53,598 bases of DNA from an uncultured Lachnospiraceae bacterium (GTDB lineage Bacteria; Bacillota; Clostridia; Lachnospirales; Lachnospiraceae), in NCBI GenBank assembly GCA_934309145.1, contig CAKRCW010000012.1, forward strand, positions 1 to 53,598, read 5' to 3'. Numbering within the stretch: the stretch's first letter is position 1; each line of letters opens with the position of its first letter. Position numbers and translations under genes: made by a program. Under the pieces are notes generated by a model. It searched no databases. It worked only from the letters and a program-made list of their open reading frames with translations, and was not told where the DNA came from. Shown here piece by piece: positions 16,719 to 25,798 of the stretch.

Positions 16719-18515
16719 TCAACCTTTTTTACTGTTTTTTATCTCGAAAATCATACCGGAAAATTGTGGTATATCAGCCTTAAATGTTCTTCCATCATAG
16801 TTATACTGCTCGCTCTTCTCCTTAGTACTGCCAGAAAATCTCTCCCAGTCAGAATTTAATATAAGTGATATATCAGGTATCTGATTTAATGTAAGTGTAT
16901 ACTCCTGTGTTACACCACTTAAATTAAGCACACACATGAGGCTCTTATTTCCACCATTTCTTCTAATCGCATATATACACTGGTCTCTGTCAGAGCAATC
17001 TAACCATTCAAAACCCGATTCTGACTGTTCCTCCGCATACATTGCCGGATTGGAAAGATATAATTTATTAAGCTCTCTTATAAAATTGTGGAACGAATCA
17101 TGGAGTGGATATTTAAGTATATCCCAATCCTGCTCTCTGCTCTCACTCCATTCTCTTAATTGGCCAAGCTCATTTCCCATGAAATTCAACTTCTTTCCAG
17201 GATGCATGTACATATACATATAAAATGCACGAAGCTGCGGAAACTTCATCTCATATTCCCCATACATCTTCTGTGCAATAGTTGCCTTTCCATGTACAAC
17301 CTCATCATGTGAGAGGGGGAGCATATAGTTCTCCTGATAAAAATACATCATAGAAAATGTAAGTCTGTTATAACCATCTCCGCCACGAAACAAAGGATCT
17401 GTCCTGAAATAATCAAGTGTATCATTCATCCATCCCATATCCCACTTATAATCAAAACCAAGCCCATCATACTGAACCGGAGCTGTAACCTTAAGATATG
17501 CTGTTGAATCTTCAGCAGATAAAATAATGCCTGGATGTCTCTCCTTTAATCCATAATTCATTGTCTTTATAAAATCAACTGCACGCATATTTACACCGCG
17601 TTCTGAATTGCCCTGCCAATATATTATATTACTTATTGCGTCCATTCTAAGACCATCAAAATGATAAACGGACAGCCAATAATTAGCCGCAGACTGTAAA
17701 AAAGTCCTTACCTCACCTCTTGCATGGTTGAAATTCTTACTACCCCATTCATTATAACCTACATCATTATGAGGATATTCATACAGACATGTGCCATCAT
17801 AATTGGCAAGAGCATACTCATCAACTGCAAAATGCACAGGCACAAAGTCTATAAATACACCTATGTCATTCTGATGAAACATATCTACCATTTTCATAAG
17901 CTGCTTTGCCGTTCCATATCTGAATGTCGGTGCATAAAAAGCTGTACACTGATATCCCCATGACTCGTCACACGGATACTCTGCTAATGGCATGAACTCC
18001 ACATAATTATAACCCATATCCTTAAGGTAAGGTATCATAAGCTCTGCAAGCTCGTCATAAGTATACAGGGTACCATCCTCCCTGCGCTTCCATGAACCTG
18101 CATGAACCTCATATATATTAATAGGCTTGTTCATATTAGTTGACTGTTTTTTCATCCATTTTACATCATTAAATTTGTAGTCAGTAAGATTTCTGACAAC
18201 AGATGCAGTTCCGTAATCAGCCTCCATTCCAAAACAATAAGGATCACAATGGTCGGTATAGCTTCCGTCCTTCTTATATATTCTATACTTATATAACATG
18301 CCCTCCCAGGCATGCTCAGTCCTGCATTCAAAAAAGCCACCATCATGTATACGGTACATCTGCCACTCATTCCACTCTGTACACTCACCTATAAGCTTAA
18401 CATTCATTGCTCCAGGTGCAAATGTACGAAAGACAACCTCATTTCCCTCAACATGAGCACCGAGATATTTGTATGCCTCAAATTCTTTTCCAGTATAGAA
18501 CTCGTATATATTCAT
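16719..18515 (-). CDS. glgB: 1,4-alpha-glucan branching enzyme
   Basis: GH13 enzyme that makes alpha-1,6 branches in glycogen. From the ATG at 18515 (GGAGG at 6 nt) it has 598 aa. An N-terminal CBM48-type domain (VVFRTFAPGAMNVKLIGE) is followed by the TIM barrel with FVPVHFAVD, nucleophile in DGLRMDAISNIIYW, acid/base Glu in ILSAEDST and LPLSHDEVVHGK, then a beta C-domain. No other glg gene is adjacent. It is divergent from a tetR gene, whose product is a candidate regulator. Confidence 0.93.
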   Translation of the reverse strand: MNIYEFYTGKEFEAYKYLGAHVEGNEVVFRTFAPGAMNVKLIGECTEWNEWQMYRIHDGGFFECRTEHAWEGMLYKYRIYKKDGSYTDHCDPYCFGMEADYGTASVVRNLTDYKFNDVKWMKKQSTNMNKPINIYEVHAGSWKRREDGTLYTYDELAELMIPYLKDMGYNYVEFMPLAEYPCDESWGYQCTAFYAPTFRYGTAKQLMKMVDMFHQNDIGVFIDFVPVHFAVDEYALANYDGTCLYEYPHNDVGYNEWGSKNFNHARGEVRTFLQSAANYWLSVYHFDGLRMDAISNIIYWQGNSERGVNMRAVDFIKTMNYGLKERHPGIILSAEDSTAYLKVTAPVQYDGLGFDYKWDMGWMNDTLDYFRTDPLFRGGDGYNRLTFSMMYFYQENYMLPLSHDEVVHGKATIAQKMYGEYEMKFPQLRAFYMYMYMHPGKKLNFMGNELGQLREWSESREQDWDILKYPLHDSFHNFIRELNKLYLSNPAMYAEEQSESGFEWLDCSDRDQCIYAIRRNGGNKSLMCVLNLSGVTQEYTLTLNQIPDISLILNSDWERFSGSTKEKSEQYNYDGRTFKADIPQFSGMIFEIKNSKKG

Positions 18516-18532
18516 TACTTTCCTCCAAAACA

Positions 18533-18628
18533 ACTATGGTAAAATTATATTTTTTCATGTATAATAATAGAAACAGGTCAGTAAATTTACCATAGTCAAT
18601 TTATTATGTTTGTCATTTAATTGACTAT
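18533..18628. promoter_or_regulatory. Operator-like inverted repeats between glgB and tetR
   Basis: Two perfect dyads lie in the divergent promoter region. An 11-bp repeat pairs 18533-18543 with 18586-18596 (ACTATGGTAAA). A 9-bp repeat pairs 18592-18600 with 18620-18628 (ATAGTCAAT). The two share the half-site at 18592-18596, and a 10-bp palindrome GTAAATTTAC lies at 18581-18590. They are good candidates for binding of the neighbouring TetR protein. Confidence 0.5.
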
Positions 18629-18656
18629 TTTTATAAATCGTCTAGAGGTGTGTAAC

Positions 18657-19193
18657 ATGGATTTGAGAATTCAGAAAACAAGAAATAGCATATATGAGGC
18701 ATTTATTGAATTAAGAGGCAAGAAGCCTCTCGAAAAAATAACTATAAGAGAGCTTACTGACAAGGCAAAGATAAGCAAGCAGACCTTCTATCTTCACTAT
18801 AAGGATATATATGACTTATCTGAGCACCTTGAGAAGGAGCTAATAGATACAATGATGGAAGGAATCACCTTTCCTGACAACATCCTTCAGCACGCAGGCG
18901 AGATAACCCTACAGCTTTTTTCTCATATCGTTGTTCAAGGACACCTATTTAAGATTATATTCTCTGACTCACGACAGTCAGTACTTGTTGACAGCATAGA
19001 GCGTATCTTCAAATCAGCCATATATGCTAAACAGCCTGAGCTTCGTGCTGATTTAAAGACCAATATATATGTAACGGTTTTAGTTCAGGGATGTTACAAT
19101 GCATATGAGCAATATTCTACTATAGATCAGGAACGTGTAATAGAAATATTAAGTGAAATATGCGAGAGCATTACTGCAAGTTATATGGCATAA
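18657..19193 (+). CDS. TetR-family transcriptional regulator
   Basis: A 178-aa protein from the ATG at 18657 (AGAGG upstream). The N-terminal helix-turn-helix is clear: NSIYEAFIELRGKKPLEKIT, then IRELTDKAKISKQTFYLHYKD, ending in the FYLHYKD recognition helix. The C-terminal ligand domain resembles the DhaS/TetR_C_8 style proteins of Firmicutes; the ligand is unknown. It is divergent from glgB, over a region with dyad repeats, so autoregulation and control of glgB are plausible. Confidence 0.88.
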   Translation: MDLRIQKTRNSIYEAFIELRGKKPLEKITIRELTDKAKISKQTFYLHYKDIYDLSEHLEKELIDTMMEGITFPDNILQHAGEITLQLFSHIVVQGHLFKIIFSDSRQSVLVDSIERIFKSAIYAKQPELRADLKTNIYVTVLVQGCYNAYEQYSTIDQERVIEILSEICESITASYMA

Positions 19194-19195
19194 AT

Positions 19196-19455
19196 AAAAA
19201 AACCGCTGGGGAAAGCGGTTTTTTCTGCGTTTATAAAACGCGAAGGAGAAATGTGTGTCTCGCGACACATATATGAATCTTGGGGGGATTCCATATATAT
19301 CAAGGCAATTACTTGGGGTTGTATTGCCTTAATACCATAATTAAAACAGATAAGTACTTTATCATATGTTCTTTGCTATTCTTAAGTAGCGGTTACATCT
19401 TTTGTACATCTATACGTTATCTGTTATTGATAAGATAGCAAAAAAAAATTGTCAA
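19196..19455 (-). ncRNA. Candidate structured RNA in the tetR-araC gap
   Basis: The 336-nt gap holds no gene but at least five hairpins: 19201-19220, 19227-19241, 19254-19269, 19271-19296 and 19302-19330. On the minus strand there is TTGACA (19450-19455) and TATCAA (19427-19432) with a 17-nt spacer, and the reading ends in the hairpin AACCGCT/AGCGGTT with T7. In that orientation three loops are C-rich (CCCC), and an unpaired TCTCCTT could meet Shine-Dalgarno sites. On the plus strand the same hairpins would simply be the tetR terminator and an araC leader. The strand is a judgement; the structure is seen directly. Confidence 0.4.
19199..19224 (+). terminator. Terminator after tetR, symmetric
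   Basis: Stem AACCGCT/AGCGGTT (19201-19207, 19214-19220), loop GGGGAA, T-run on the plus strand and an A-run before it, so it can also act on the minus strand. Confidence 0.85.
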
Positions 19456-19529
19456 TTATATCATTTTTATGTCATTTTTTATATTTTTTTGTTATACTTA
19501 TAAAAAATATTTAGAAAGAGGTGTTAAAT

Positions 19530-20303
19530 ATGAGTTTTCAGAAAGAACTGAATAGTAAATTATTGAATCAGCGTGAAGAAAATATAAAACATCTTGAATA
19601 CGAAAAAGAATTTGGATTCTACAAGGCGATAGCTGCCGGAGATATAGATGAAGTACGAAAATGCCAGAAGGAATACAATGAGAGTAGAGGATATACCACT
19701 TCTACCCAACAGAATGGTGTTCTGTCCAAGAATCCTCTGCAAAACTCAAAGTTCCACTTCGTCATTCTTGCTGCCATGGTTACCCGCTTCTGTGTTGAGG
19801 CAGGGCTTGAGCGCGAAACAGCATACAACATGAGTGATATATATATACAGAAGGCTGATTTATGTATAAATGAATCACAGATTCTTGATCTTATGACCAG
19901 GATGATAGAGGATTTTACCCTTAGAATGAGAAACTGCCAGAAGAAAAGCACATATTCAAGACCAATAGAGAAATGCATTGATTATATATTCGATAATCTA
20001 CATGCAAAAATCCGTATAACAGACATTGCCAACCACCTCGGTATGAACTCATCATATCTGTCGCGATTATTCTCCAAGGAGGTCGGCACATCTCTCTCTG
20101 CCTATATAAAGGACAAGAGATTAGAAGCAGCAGCACAGATGCTCCTTTATTCTGATAACAGTATAACTGAGATTTCTGAATACTTTGACTTCTCATCGCA
20201 AAGTCACTTTACTGCCGCATTTCAGGAGAAATACGGCAAAACACCTAAGCGTTACAGAAATGAGCAGTCAAATAAAGCAATGCCTTCTTCGGGCAATAAC
20301 TAA
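19530..20303 (+). CDS. AraC-family transcriptional regulator
   Basis: A 257-aa protein. The C-terminal about 100 residues hold the two AraC helix-turn-helix units (IRITDIANHLGMNSSYLSRL and ITEISEYFDFSSQSHFTAAF, then YGKTPKRYR). The N-terminal part is helical without a cupin fold, of the type found in many clostridial AraC proteins; its ligand is unknown. The ATG at 19530 has GAGG at 8 nt; a GTG three codons upstream overlaps that site. The last 4 nt overlap the convergent flavoprotein gene. Confidence 0.88.
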   Translation: MSFQKELNSKLLNQREENIKHLEYEKEFGFYKAIAAGDIDEVRKCQKEYNESRGYTTSTQQNGVLSKNPLQNSKFHFVILAAMVTRFCVEAGLERETAYNMSDIYIQKADLCINESQILDLMTRMIEDFTLRMRNCQKKSTYSRPIEKCIDYIFDNLHAKIRITDIANHLGMNSSYLSRLFSKEVGTSLSAYIKDKRLEAAAQMLLYSDNSITEISEYFDFSSQSHFTAAFQEKYGKTPKRYRNEQSNKAMPSSGNN

Positions 20304-20920
20304 CGTATAAAATTAGTTCTTATTTTGTTCTCACGGGCTGGCTTATCTATGCCAGCCTTTTTTGCACACTCTATACATTTAAGCAGCCATGCCATATTAT
20401 CAGCGAGAATACGCATTGTCTGCATACCCTCCTCATCCTTTACAACCTCCTCAGGTGTATTTCCGTGTACCTGATTCCAATAATTAGATGTAACTATAGG
20501 CATATTACTTATACTAAAATACTTATTTAACTGGTCAAATGCAGCAGACGCACCTCCACGTCTACAGCTTACAATAGCTGCTGCAGGCTTTCCATCCATA
20601 TAAGAGCCTGCCACATAAAATGCCCTGTCTAAGAATGCAGCAACCTGGCCGCTTGCACTTGCATAATACACCGGGGAGCCAACTATAAGTCCGTCCGCCT
20701 GCTTCATCTTCTCGATAAATTCATTTACGTTATCATCAAATACACATTTTCCGGTTTCTCCACACGCTCCACACGCTATACAACCAGCTACAGGTCTTGC
20801 TCCTATCTGAAAGAGTTCAGTTTCCACACCATGACTCTCAAGCTGCTTCTTAATCTCACATAGAGCGGTATATGTGCAGCCATTTGCTCTTGGACTTCCA
20901 TTTAGTAATAAAACCTTCAT
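20300..20920 (-). CDS. NADPH-dependent FMN reductase / flavodoxin-like protein with Cys motif
   Basis: A 206-aa flavodoxin-fold protein. The FMN phosphate loop is LLNGSPRANGCT; VGSPVYYASASGQVAAFLDR contacts the flavin; SCRRGG follows. The CIACGACGETGKC cluster after the second strand is typical of iron-sulfur flavoprotein relatives, though spacing alone does not prove a cluster. The ATG at 20920 has AAGGAG at 9 nt; six codons of open frame upstream are rejected. Redox partner unknown. Confidence 0.85.
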   Translation of the reverse strand: MKVLLLNGSPRANGCTYTALCEIKKQLESHGVETELFQIGARPVAGCIACGACGETGKCVFDDNVNEFIEKMKQADGLIVGSPVYYASASGQVAAFLDRAFYVAGSYMDGKPAAAIVSCRRGGASAAFDQLNKYFSISNMPIVTSNYWNQVHGNTPEEVVKDEEGMQTMRILADNMAWLLKCIECAKKAGIDKPARENKIRTNFIR

Positions 20921-20961
20921 AACTCTTACTCCTTCCATTCTACATATATTATATTATGCCA

Positions 20962-22785
20962 TCAGGCATTTTGTTCTGCAATCTTAGCCGCAAGCTCCTC
21001 TAAATACATCCACCTGTCCATCTTTTGTGTGAGCATATCATTCAAGCTTTGCTGCTCATCATATAATTCCTGTAGTTTTATAGAATTGCTTGCATTGTCT
21101 GATATGTCCTTATCAAGCTTCTCTATCTTCTCCTCAAGGTCCGCTATATCCTGCTCTATAGTATCGTACTCTCTCTGCTCCATATATGTAAACTTGAGTC
21201 TGGTATCATGTCCTCTGCCACTATTTGAAACCTTAGTGGCTGTCTGGCTTTGTTTTTGCTGCAAGCCTTCCTCTGCCATAATAGAATTTTTCTCTCGCAT
21301 CCTATTCTCATAATCTGTATATCCGCCCTCACTCTGCATAAGCTTTCCATCTGGCTCATACGAGAAAATACGTCTCACCACTCTGTCTAAGAAATACCTG
21401 TCGTGGGATACGACGATTACAATTCCTGCAAAGCTGTCAAGATAATCTTCTAACACTGTAAGTGTTGCTATATCCAAATCATTCGTAGGCTCATCTAATA
21501 TAAGCACATTGGGTGCAGACATTAATACTCTGCACAGATATAACCTTCTTCTCTCTCCACCTGACAGCTTACCGATTAGTCCATACTGGTCCTCACCCTT
21601 AAATAAAAACCTTTCTAAAAGCCTTGTTGCGGTAACCTTGCCTTCTTCCGTTACAACATATTCTGCCTCATCTCTTATATAATCTATCACTCTCTGATCA
21701 GGGTTCATGTCCCTTCCAAGAATGACCTCCTGTGCAAAATATCCTATCTTAACCGTTGAGCCAATCTCCACACTTCCGCTGTCAGGCTTCTCTATACCCA
21801 TTATGATTTTAAGCAGTGTACTTTTTCCGCATCCGTTTTTTCCTATAAATCCTATTCTATCATCCTTAAGAAAATGATATGTAAAGTCATTTATCAAAGC
21901 CTTGTTACCATAGCTCTTACTTATATTATCAAGGTTTATGGTTGTCTTTCCCAATCTTGATGACACAGAACCCATAGTTACACTGTCATCCTTAAGAGGA
22001 GCACTCATATTCTTCATTGTCTCGTAACGCTCAAGCCTGGCCTTCTGCTTTGTGGAACGTGCTCTTGCACCTCGCTTAACCCACTCTAGTTCAACCCTTA
22101 ATATTGATTGTCTCTTTCTCTCTGATGAATCCGCAATATCTTCACGGAGAGTTTTTAATGTAAGATATCCTGAATAGTTCTCCTTGTAGGAATATATCTT
22201 ACCCTTGTCAATCTCTATGATTCTGTCAGCCACACTGTCTAAGAAGTATCTGTCATGTGTAACCATTATAACCGAACCGCGATAACTCTTAAGCTGCTCC
22301 TCAAGCCATGCTGACATCTCATGATCTAGATGGTTTGTAGGCTCGTCAAGCAGCAATATGTCAGCTTTCTCAAGCAGCACTGCAACTAATGCAAGTCTCT
22401 TCTTCTGTCCTCCGGATAAATGTCCACACTTCTCGTCAAAATCATATATTCCGAGCTTAGTGAGCATACTCTTTGCATCGCTCTCTTTATTCCATTCATT
22501 ATGGCTTCCTGTATTTTCCTTAAGGATTGCCTGTATTACAGTATCTTCATCATCAAAAACAGGTGTCTGTGGAAGATATCTGACTGTATATCCATTTGCA
22601 AGAATTATCTGTCCACTGTCAGGTGCATCATAACCAGCTATCATCTTAAGCAGGGTTGATTTACCCGTACCATTTATTCCAATAATGCCAGCCTTTTCTC
22701 CCTCTTGAAGGAAAAAGGATGCATTATCAAATATTTTTCTTATGCCATACGCCTTAGTGATGCCATCCACAGTTAAAATATTCAT
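20962..22785 (-). CDS. ABC-F family ATPase, Uup-like
   Basis: A soluble 607-aa protein with two ABC ATPase domains: Walker A GINGTGKSTLL and GKNGCGKSTLL, signatures LSGGQKKRLAL and LSGGERRRLYL, and Walker B LLLDEPTNHLD and LILDEPTNDLD. The linker helix pair includes RGARARSTKQKARLERY. The last about 80 residues are a coiled coil (TIEQDIADLEEKIEKLDKDI), as in Uup. No membrane domain is present. It should act on ribosomes or nucleic acid rather than in transport. It lies 93 nt after purA, behind a hairpin. Confidence 0.92.
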   Translation of the reverse strand: MNILTVDGITKAYGIRKIFDNASFFLQEGEKAGIIGINGTGKSTLLKMIAGYDAPDSGQIILANGYTVRYLPQTPVFDDEDTVIQAILKENTGSHNEWNKESDAKSMLTKLGIYDFDEKCGHLSGGQKKRLALVAVLLEKADILLLDEPTNHLDHEMSAWLEEQLKSYRGSVIMVTHDRYFLDSVADRIIEIDKGKIYSYKENYSGYLTLKTLREDIADSSERKRQSILRVELEWVKRGARARSTKQKARLERYETMKNMSAPLKDDSVTMGSVSSRLGKTTINLDNISKSYGNKALINDFTYHFLKDDRIGFIGKNGCGKSTLLKIIMGIEKPDSGSVEIGSTVKIGYFAQEVILGRDMNPDQRVIDYIRDEAEYVVTEEGKVTATRLLERFLFKGEDQYGLIGKLSGGERRRLYLCRVLMSAPNVLILDEPTNDLDIATLTVLEDYLDSFAGIVIVVSHDRYFLDRVVRRIFSYEPDGKLMQSEGGYTDYENRMREKNSIMAEEGLQQKQSQTATKVSNSGRGHDTRLKFTYMEQREYDTIEQDIADLEEKIEKLDKDISDNASNSIKLQELYDEQQSLNDMLTQKMDRWMYLEELAAKIAEQNA

Positions 22786-22819
22786 ATATCACCCTCCCGT
22801 CACCTTTAACTATAACAAT

Positions 22820-22850
22820 GCCGCGTACAAGGTCATCCCCCATACGCGGC
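22820..22850 (-). terminator. Hairpin after purA
   Basis: An 8-bp perfect GC-rich stem GCCGCGTA/TACGCGGC with a 15-nt loop follows purA. The downstream sequence has few T, so termination may be partial and the ABC-F gene may be read through. Confidence 0.5.
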
Positions 22851-22878
22851 ACACATGTCTTACTAAATATATATTGTA

Positions 22879-24171
22879 CTATGCATTGAAGCCACGATAT
22901 ATAATATCACTTCTGCTAGGACCATTCGATATCATAGTGATAGGGAAACCTATCTGCTTCTCTATAAACTCAATGTACTTACGGCAGTTCTCTGGTAACT
23001 CCTCGTATGTTTTTATTCCTCTGATATCCTGCTTCCATCCAGGAAGAGTCTCATATACAGGCTTAGCCTTCTTAAGCTGTGCTGTTGTAGGGAAGTCTGT
23101 TGTAACCTTACCATCAATGTCATAACCAACACATACAGGAATCTCATCTAAGTATCCGAGAACATCCAATACTGTAAATGCTACGTCTGTTGTACCCTGT
23201 ATACGACAGCCATACTTAGAAGCAACACAATCAAACCATCCCATACGTCTTGGTCTGCCTGTTGTAGCACCATATTCTCCACCGTCACCGCCACGACGTC
23301 TCAACTCATCCGCAGCCTCCTCGTCAAGTATCTCACTTACAAACTCTCCGGCTCCTACTGCTGACGAATATGCCTTACATACTGTAACAATCTGTTTTAT
23401 CTCATATGGAGGAATTCCCGCACCTATAGCACCATATGCTGCAAGTGTAGAAGATGAAGTAACCATAGGATATATACCATGGTCTGGATCCTTCATAGAG
23501 CCAAGCTGTCCCTCAAGAAGAATGTTCTTACCCTCCTTGATTGCATTATACAAATATGCAGATACATCACATACATATGGCTCAACCATCTTCTTGTACT
23601 CCATGAGAGTATTATATACCTCATCTACAGTTAAGAGTGGTTTATGATACAAATGCTCTAACAAAACATTCTTAGATGCAATAACCTGCTCTATCTTACT
23701 CTTAAGTGACTCCTCATCATCGAAGAGCTCACTAACCTGAAATCCTATCTTAGCATATTTATCTGAGTAAAAAGGTGCAATACCTGACTTTGTAGAACCA
23801 AAGGATCTTCCGGCAAGTCTCTCCTCCTCATATGTATCAAACATTACATGATATGGCATAACCATCTGTGCTCTGTCAGATACTAAAATCTTAGGCATAG
23901 GTACATTCTTGTCAGTGATTGATTTAATCTCATTGAACAAAACAGGAATGTTTAATGCAACACCATTACCTATTATGCTAGTTGTATGATTATAGAACAC
24001 TCCTGATGGAAGAGTATGCAATGCGAACTTACCATAGTCATTCACGATAGTGTGTCCTGCATTTGCACCGCCCTGAAATCTGACGATTATATCTGCCTTC
24101 TCAGCAAGCATGTCAGTAATCTTACCTTTTCCTTCGTCGCCCCAATTGGCGCCTACGACTGCCTGTACCAT
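22879..24171 (-). CDS. purA: Adenylosuccinate synthetase
   Basis: GTP-dependent ligation of IMP and aspartate in AMP synthesis. At 430 aa it is full length. The N-terminus NWGDEGKGKITDML carries the catalytic Asp and P-loop Lys; NAGHTIV, LPSGV, GSTKSGIAP and the late GRPRRMGW are in place. It follows GGAGG and a 126-nt gap after the MurE-like gene that may hold its own promoter (TATAAT-like sequence near 24250). Confidence 0.97.
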   Translation of the reverse strand: MVQAVVGANWGDEGKGKITDMLAEKADIIVRFQGGANAGHTIVNDYGKFALHTLPSGVFYNHTTSIIGNGVALNIPVLFNEIKSITDKNVPMPKILVSDRAQMVMPYHVMFDTYEEERLAGRSFGSTKSGIAPFYSDKYAKIGFQVSELFDDEESLKSKIEQVIASKNVLLEHLYHKPLLTVDEVYNTLMEYKKMVEPYVCDVSAYLYNAIKEGKNILLEGQLGSMKDPDHGIYPMVTSSSTLAAYGAIGAGIPPYEIKQIVTVCKAYSSAVGAGEFVSEILDEEAADELRRRGGDGGEYGATTGRPRRMGWFDCVASKYGCRIQGTTDVAFTVLDVLGYLDEIPVCVGYDIDGKVTTDFPTTAQLKKAKPVYETLPGWKQDIRGIKTYEELPENCRKYIEFIEKQIGFPITMISNGPSRSDIIYRGFNA

Positions 24172-24297
24172 AATCTATTACTACCTCCATAAATTATCTT
24201 TTATTATATCTTAATATAATACATTCATAGAAAAACTCTACCTGTATATATTATAATGTTTCTGTCGTAAAATCAATAAAAATTATATATTAATGCT

Positions 24298-25755
24298 TTA
24301 ACTCATGAGCTGTCTGGCTATGGCAAGATCTGACTCATACTTCACACTCACTCCATTAATCTTCTGGTACTCCTCCTCACCCTTTCCAACAAGGACAACG
24401 ACATCTCCCTTTTTAGCCTCTCCTATTGCCTTGGTAATAGCAGTTTTTCTGTCTGGGATAATCTCATATCCGGTATCTGAAGGGATATATGTTGCAATAT
24501 CTTCACAGATATGATTTATGTCCTCATACTGTGGATCTACAGCAGTAAGATAAATGTAATCAGAATTACCTCCAACAATCTCACCAAACTCATGTCTCCT
24601 GTTAAATGCCTTGCCTCCAACACATCCTCCAACAGACACAATTCTTCTTCCAGCATAATCAAGCTTAAGTGATTCATACAGCTTTGAATAGCTTAACTTA
24701 TTATGAGCATAATCAACTATAACAGTAATTCCATCCTTCTCAAATACGTTCATTCTGCCCTTAACAACAGTCATAATAAGGCCATTATAAATATTCTCAT
24801 CGGACACTCCCAACGACTTGCCTAAAACTATCGCAGCAAGAGCATTTTCTATATTAAATCTTCCCGGTATATGAATTTCAAAGCCATGTCTGTAGCTTCC
24901 ATCACTCTTTACCGCATCAAATGAGAAGCCTGTAGCAAGCTTACTTACATTATCATAATAGTAATCTGCACCTGCATCTGTTCCGTAGGTTATCACCTCT
25001 TTGTCAGAACATGCTGCATATATGTCATCATAATAATCTGTATTTTTGTTAAGTATAACTCTGTTAGAATTCTTCACGAGCTGCTTTTTGCAGTTTAAAT
25101 AATCTGCAAAGTCCGGATGCTCAAGCTTGCTTATATGATCCTCACCAATATTAAGGAAGATACCTATTTTAAACAAAACTCCGTATACCCTGTCCTTCTT
25201 ATAGCCCTGAGAACTTACCTCCATTGTGAGGTACTTACAACCGCTCTCCTTCGCCTCATAAAAAAGTCTCTGCAAATCAACCGCCTCAGGAGTTGTGAGC
25301 AATGACATCTCATCAGTAATTCCCGTATAAGTGTTGATTGTAGATATAAGAGCAGTTTTCTTTCCCATATGCTCATCTAAGATATTCTCAATAAAACAGC
25401 TGACAGTTGTCTTTCCCTTTGTTCCTGTTATCCCCACAGTCTCTAAATCGCGGAAGGCATATCCATAAAAAGCCGCAGCAATAACAGCCATAGCCTTCTG
25501 AATATCTGAGACAATAATATAATCAGCAGCTGCCTCATACTTAGTCTCAGATACATATAAACATGCACCATCAGCTATAGCCTGCCTTAAGTATTCTTCC
25601 TTATAATTCTGTCCCTTACAGAAAAATAATGTGTCCTTTTTTACCTTTCTTGAGTCATATGAAATAAATGCTATCTCCCTATCAGGACTGCACTTTTCCT
25701 CTATAAAATTGTTATCCTCTTTTAAGAGGTTTATAATCTTTTCTACTGTCAACAC
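24298..25755 (-). CDS. MurE-like Mur ligase of unknown amino-acid specificity
   Basis: A 485-aa protein with all three Mur ligase domains: N-terminal UDP-binding part, P-loop GTKGKTT at 110-116, TTPEAVDLQ, MEVSSQGYKKDRV, the NIGEDHISKLEHPDFADY segment with the Lys region, and DYAHN at 348-352. The selectivity motif, DNPR for diaminopimelate enzymes, reads DPQYED at 407-412, and the later GKGHE is GKGEE. So it is probably a paralogue that adds an unusual residue or acts on another substrate. The GTG start has AAAGGAG at 8 nt. It sits between purB and purA, away from any dcw genes. Confidence 0.8.
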   Translation of the reverse strand: MLTVEKIINLLKEDNNFIEEKCSPDREIAFISYDSRKVKKDTLFFCKGQNYKEEYLRQAIADGACLYVSETKYEAAADYIIVSDIQKAMAVIAAAFYGYAFRDLETVGITGTKGKTTVSCFIENILDEHMGKKTALISTINTYTGITDEMSLLTTPEAVDLQRLFYEAKESGCKYLTMEVSSQGYKKDRVYGVLFKIGIFLNIGEDHISKLEHPDFADYLNCKKQLVKNSNRVILNKNTDYYDDIYAACSDKEVITYGTDAGADYYYDNVSKLATGFSFDAVKSDGSYRHGFEIHIPGRFNIENALAAIVLGKSLGVSDENIYNGLIMTVVKGRMNVFEKDGITVIVDYAHNKLSYSKLYESLKLDYAGRRIVSVGGCVGGKAFNRRHEFGEIVGGNSDYIYLTAVDPQYEDINHICEDIATYIPSDTGYEIIPDRKTAITKAIGEAKKGDVVVLVGKGEEEYQKINGVSVKYESDLAIARQLMS

Positions 25756-25798
25756 TGGTCTGTCTCCTTTTGCGTATCATACCACTTATTGCCATTTT

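Noticed and set aside
19194..19529. Known riboswitch ahead of araC
   Set aside because: I compared it by eye with T-box, lysine, purine, preQ1, c-di-GMP and SAM aptamers and saw none of their conserved cores.
20962..22785. Antibiotic-resistance ABC-F
   Set aside because: The linker is that of Uup-type housekeeping proteins and there is no regulatory leader peptide.
22820..22850. Part of a structured RNA after purA
   Set aside because: A single stem with a plain loop; a weak terminator explains it.
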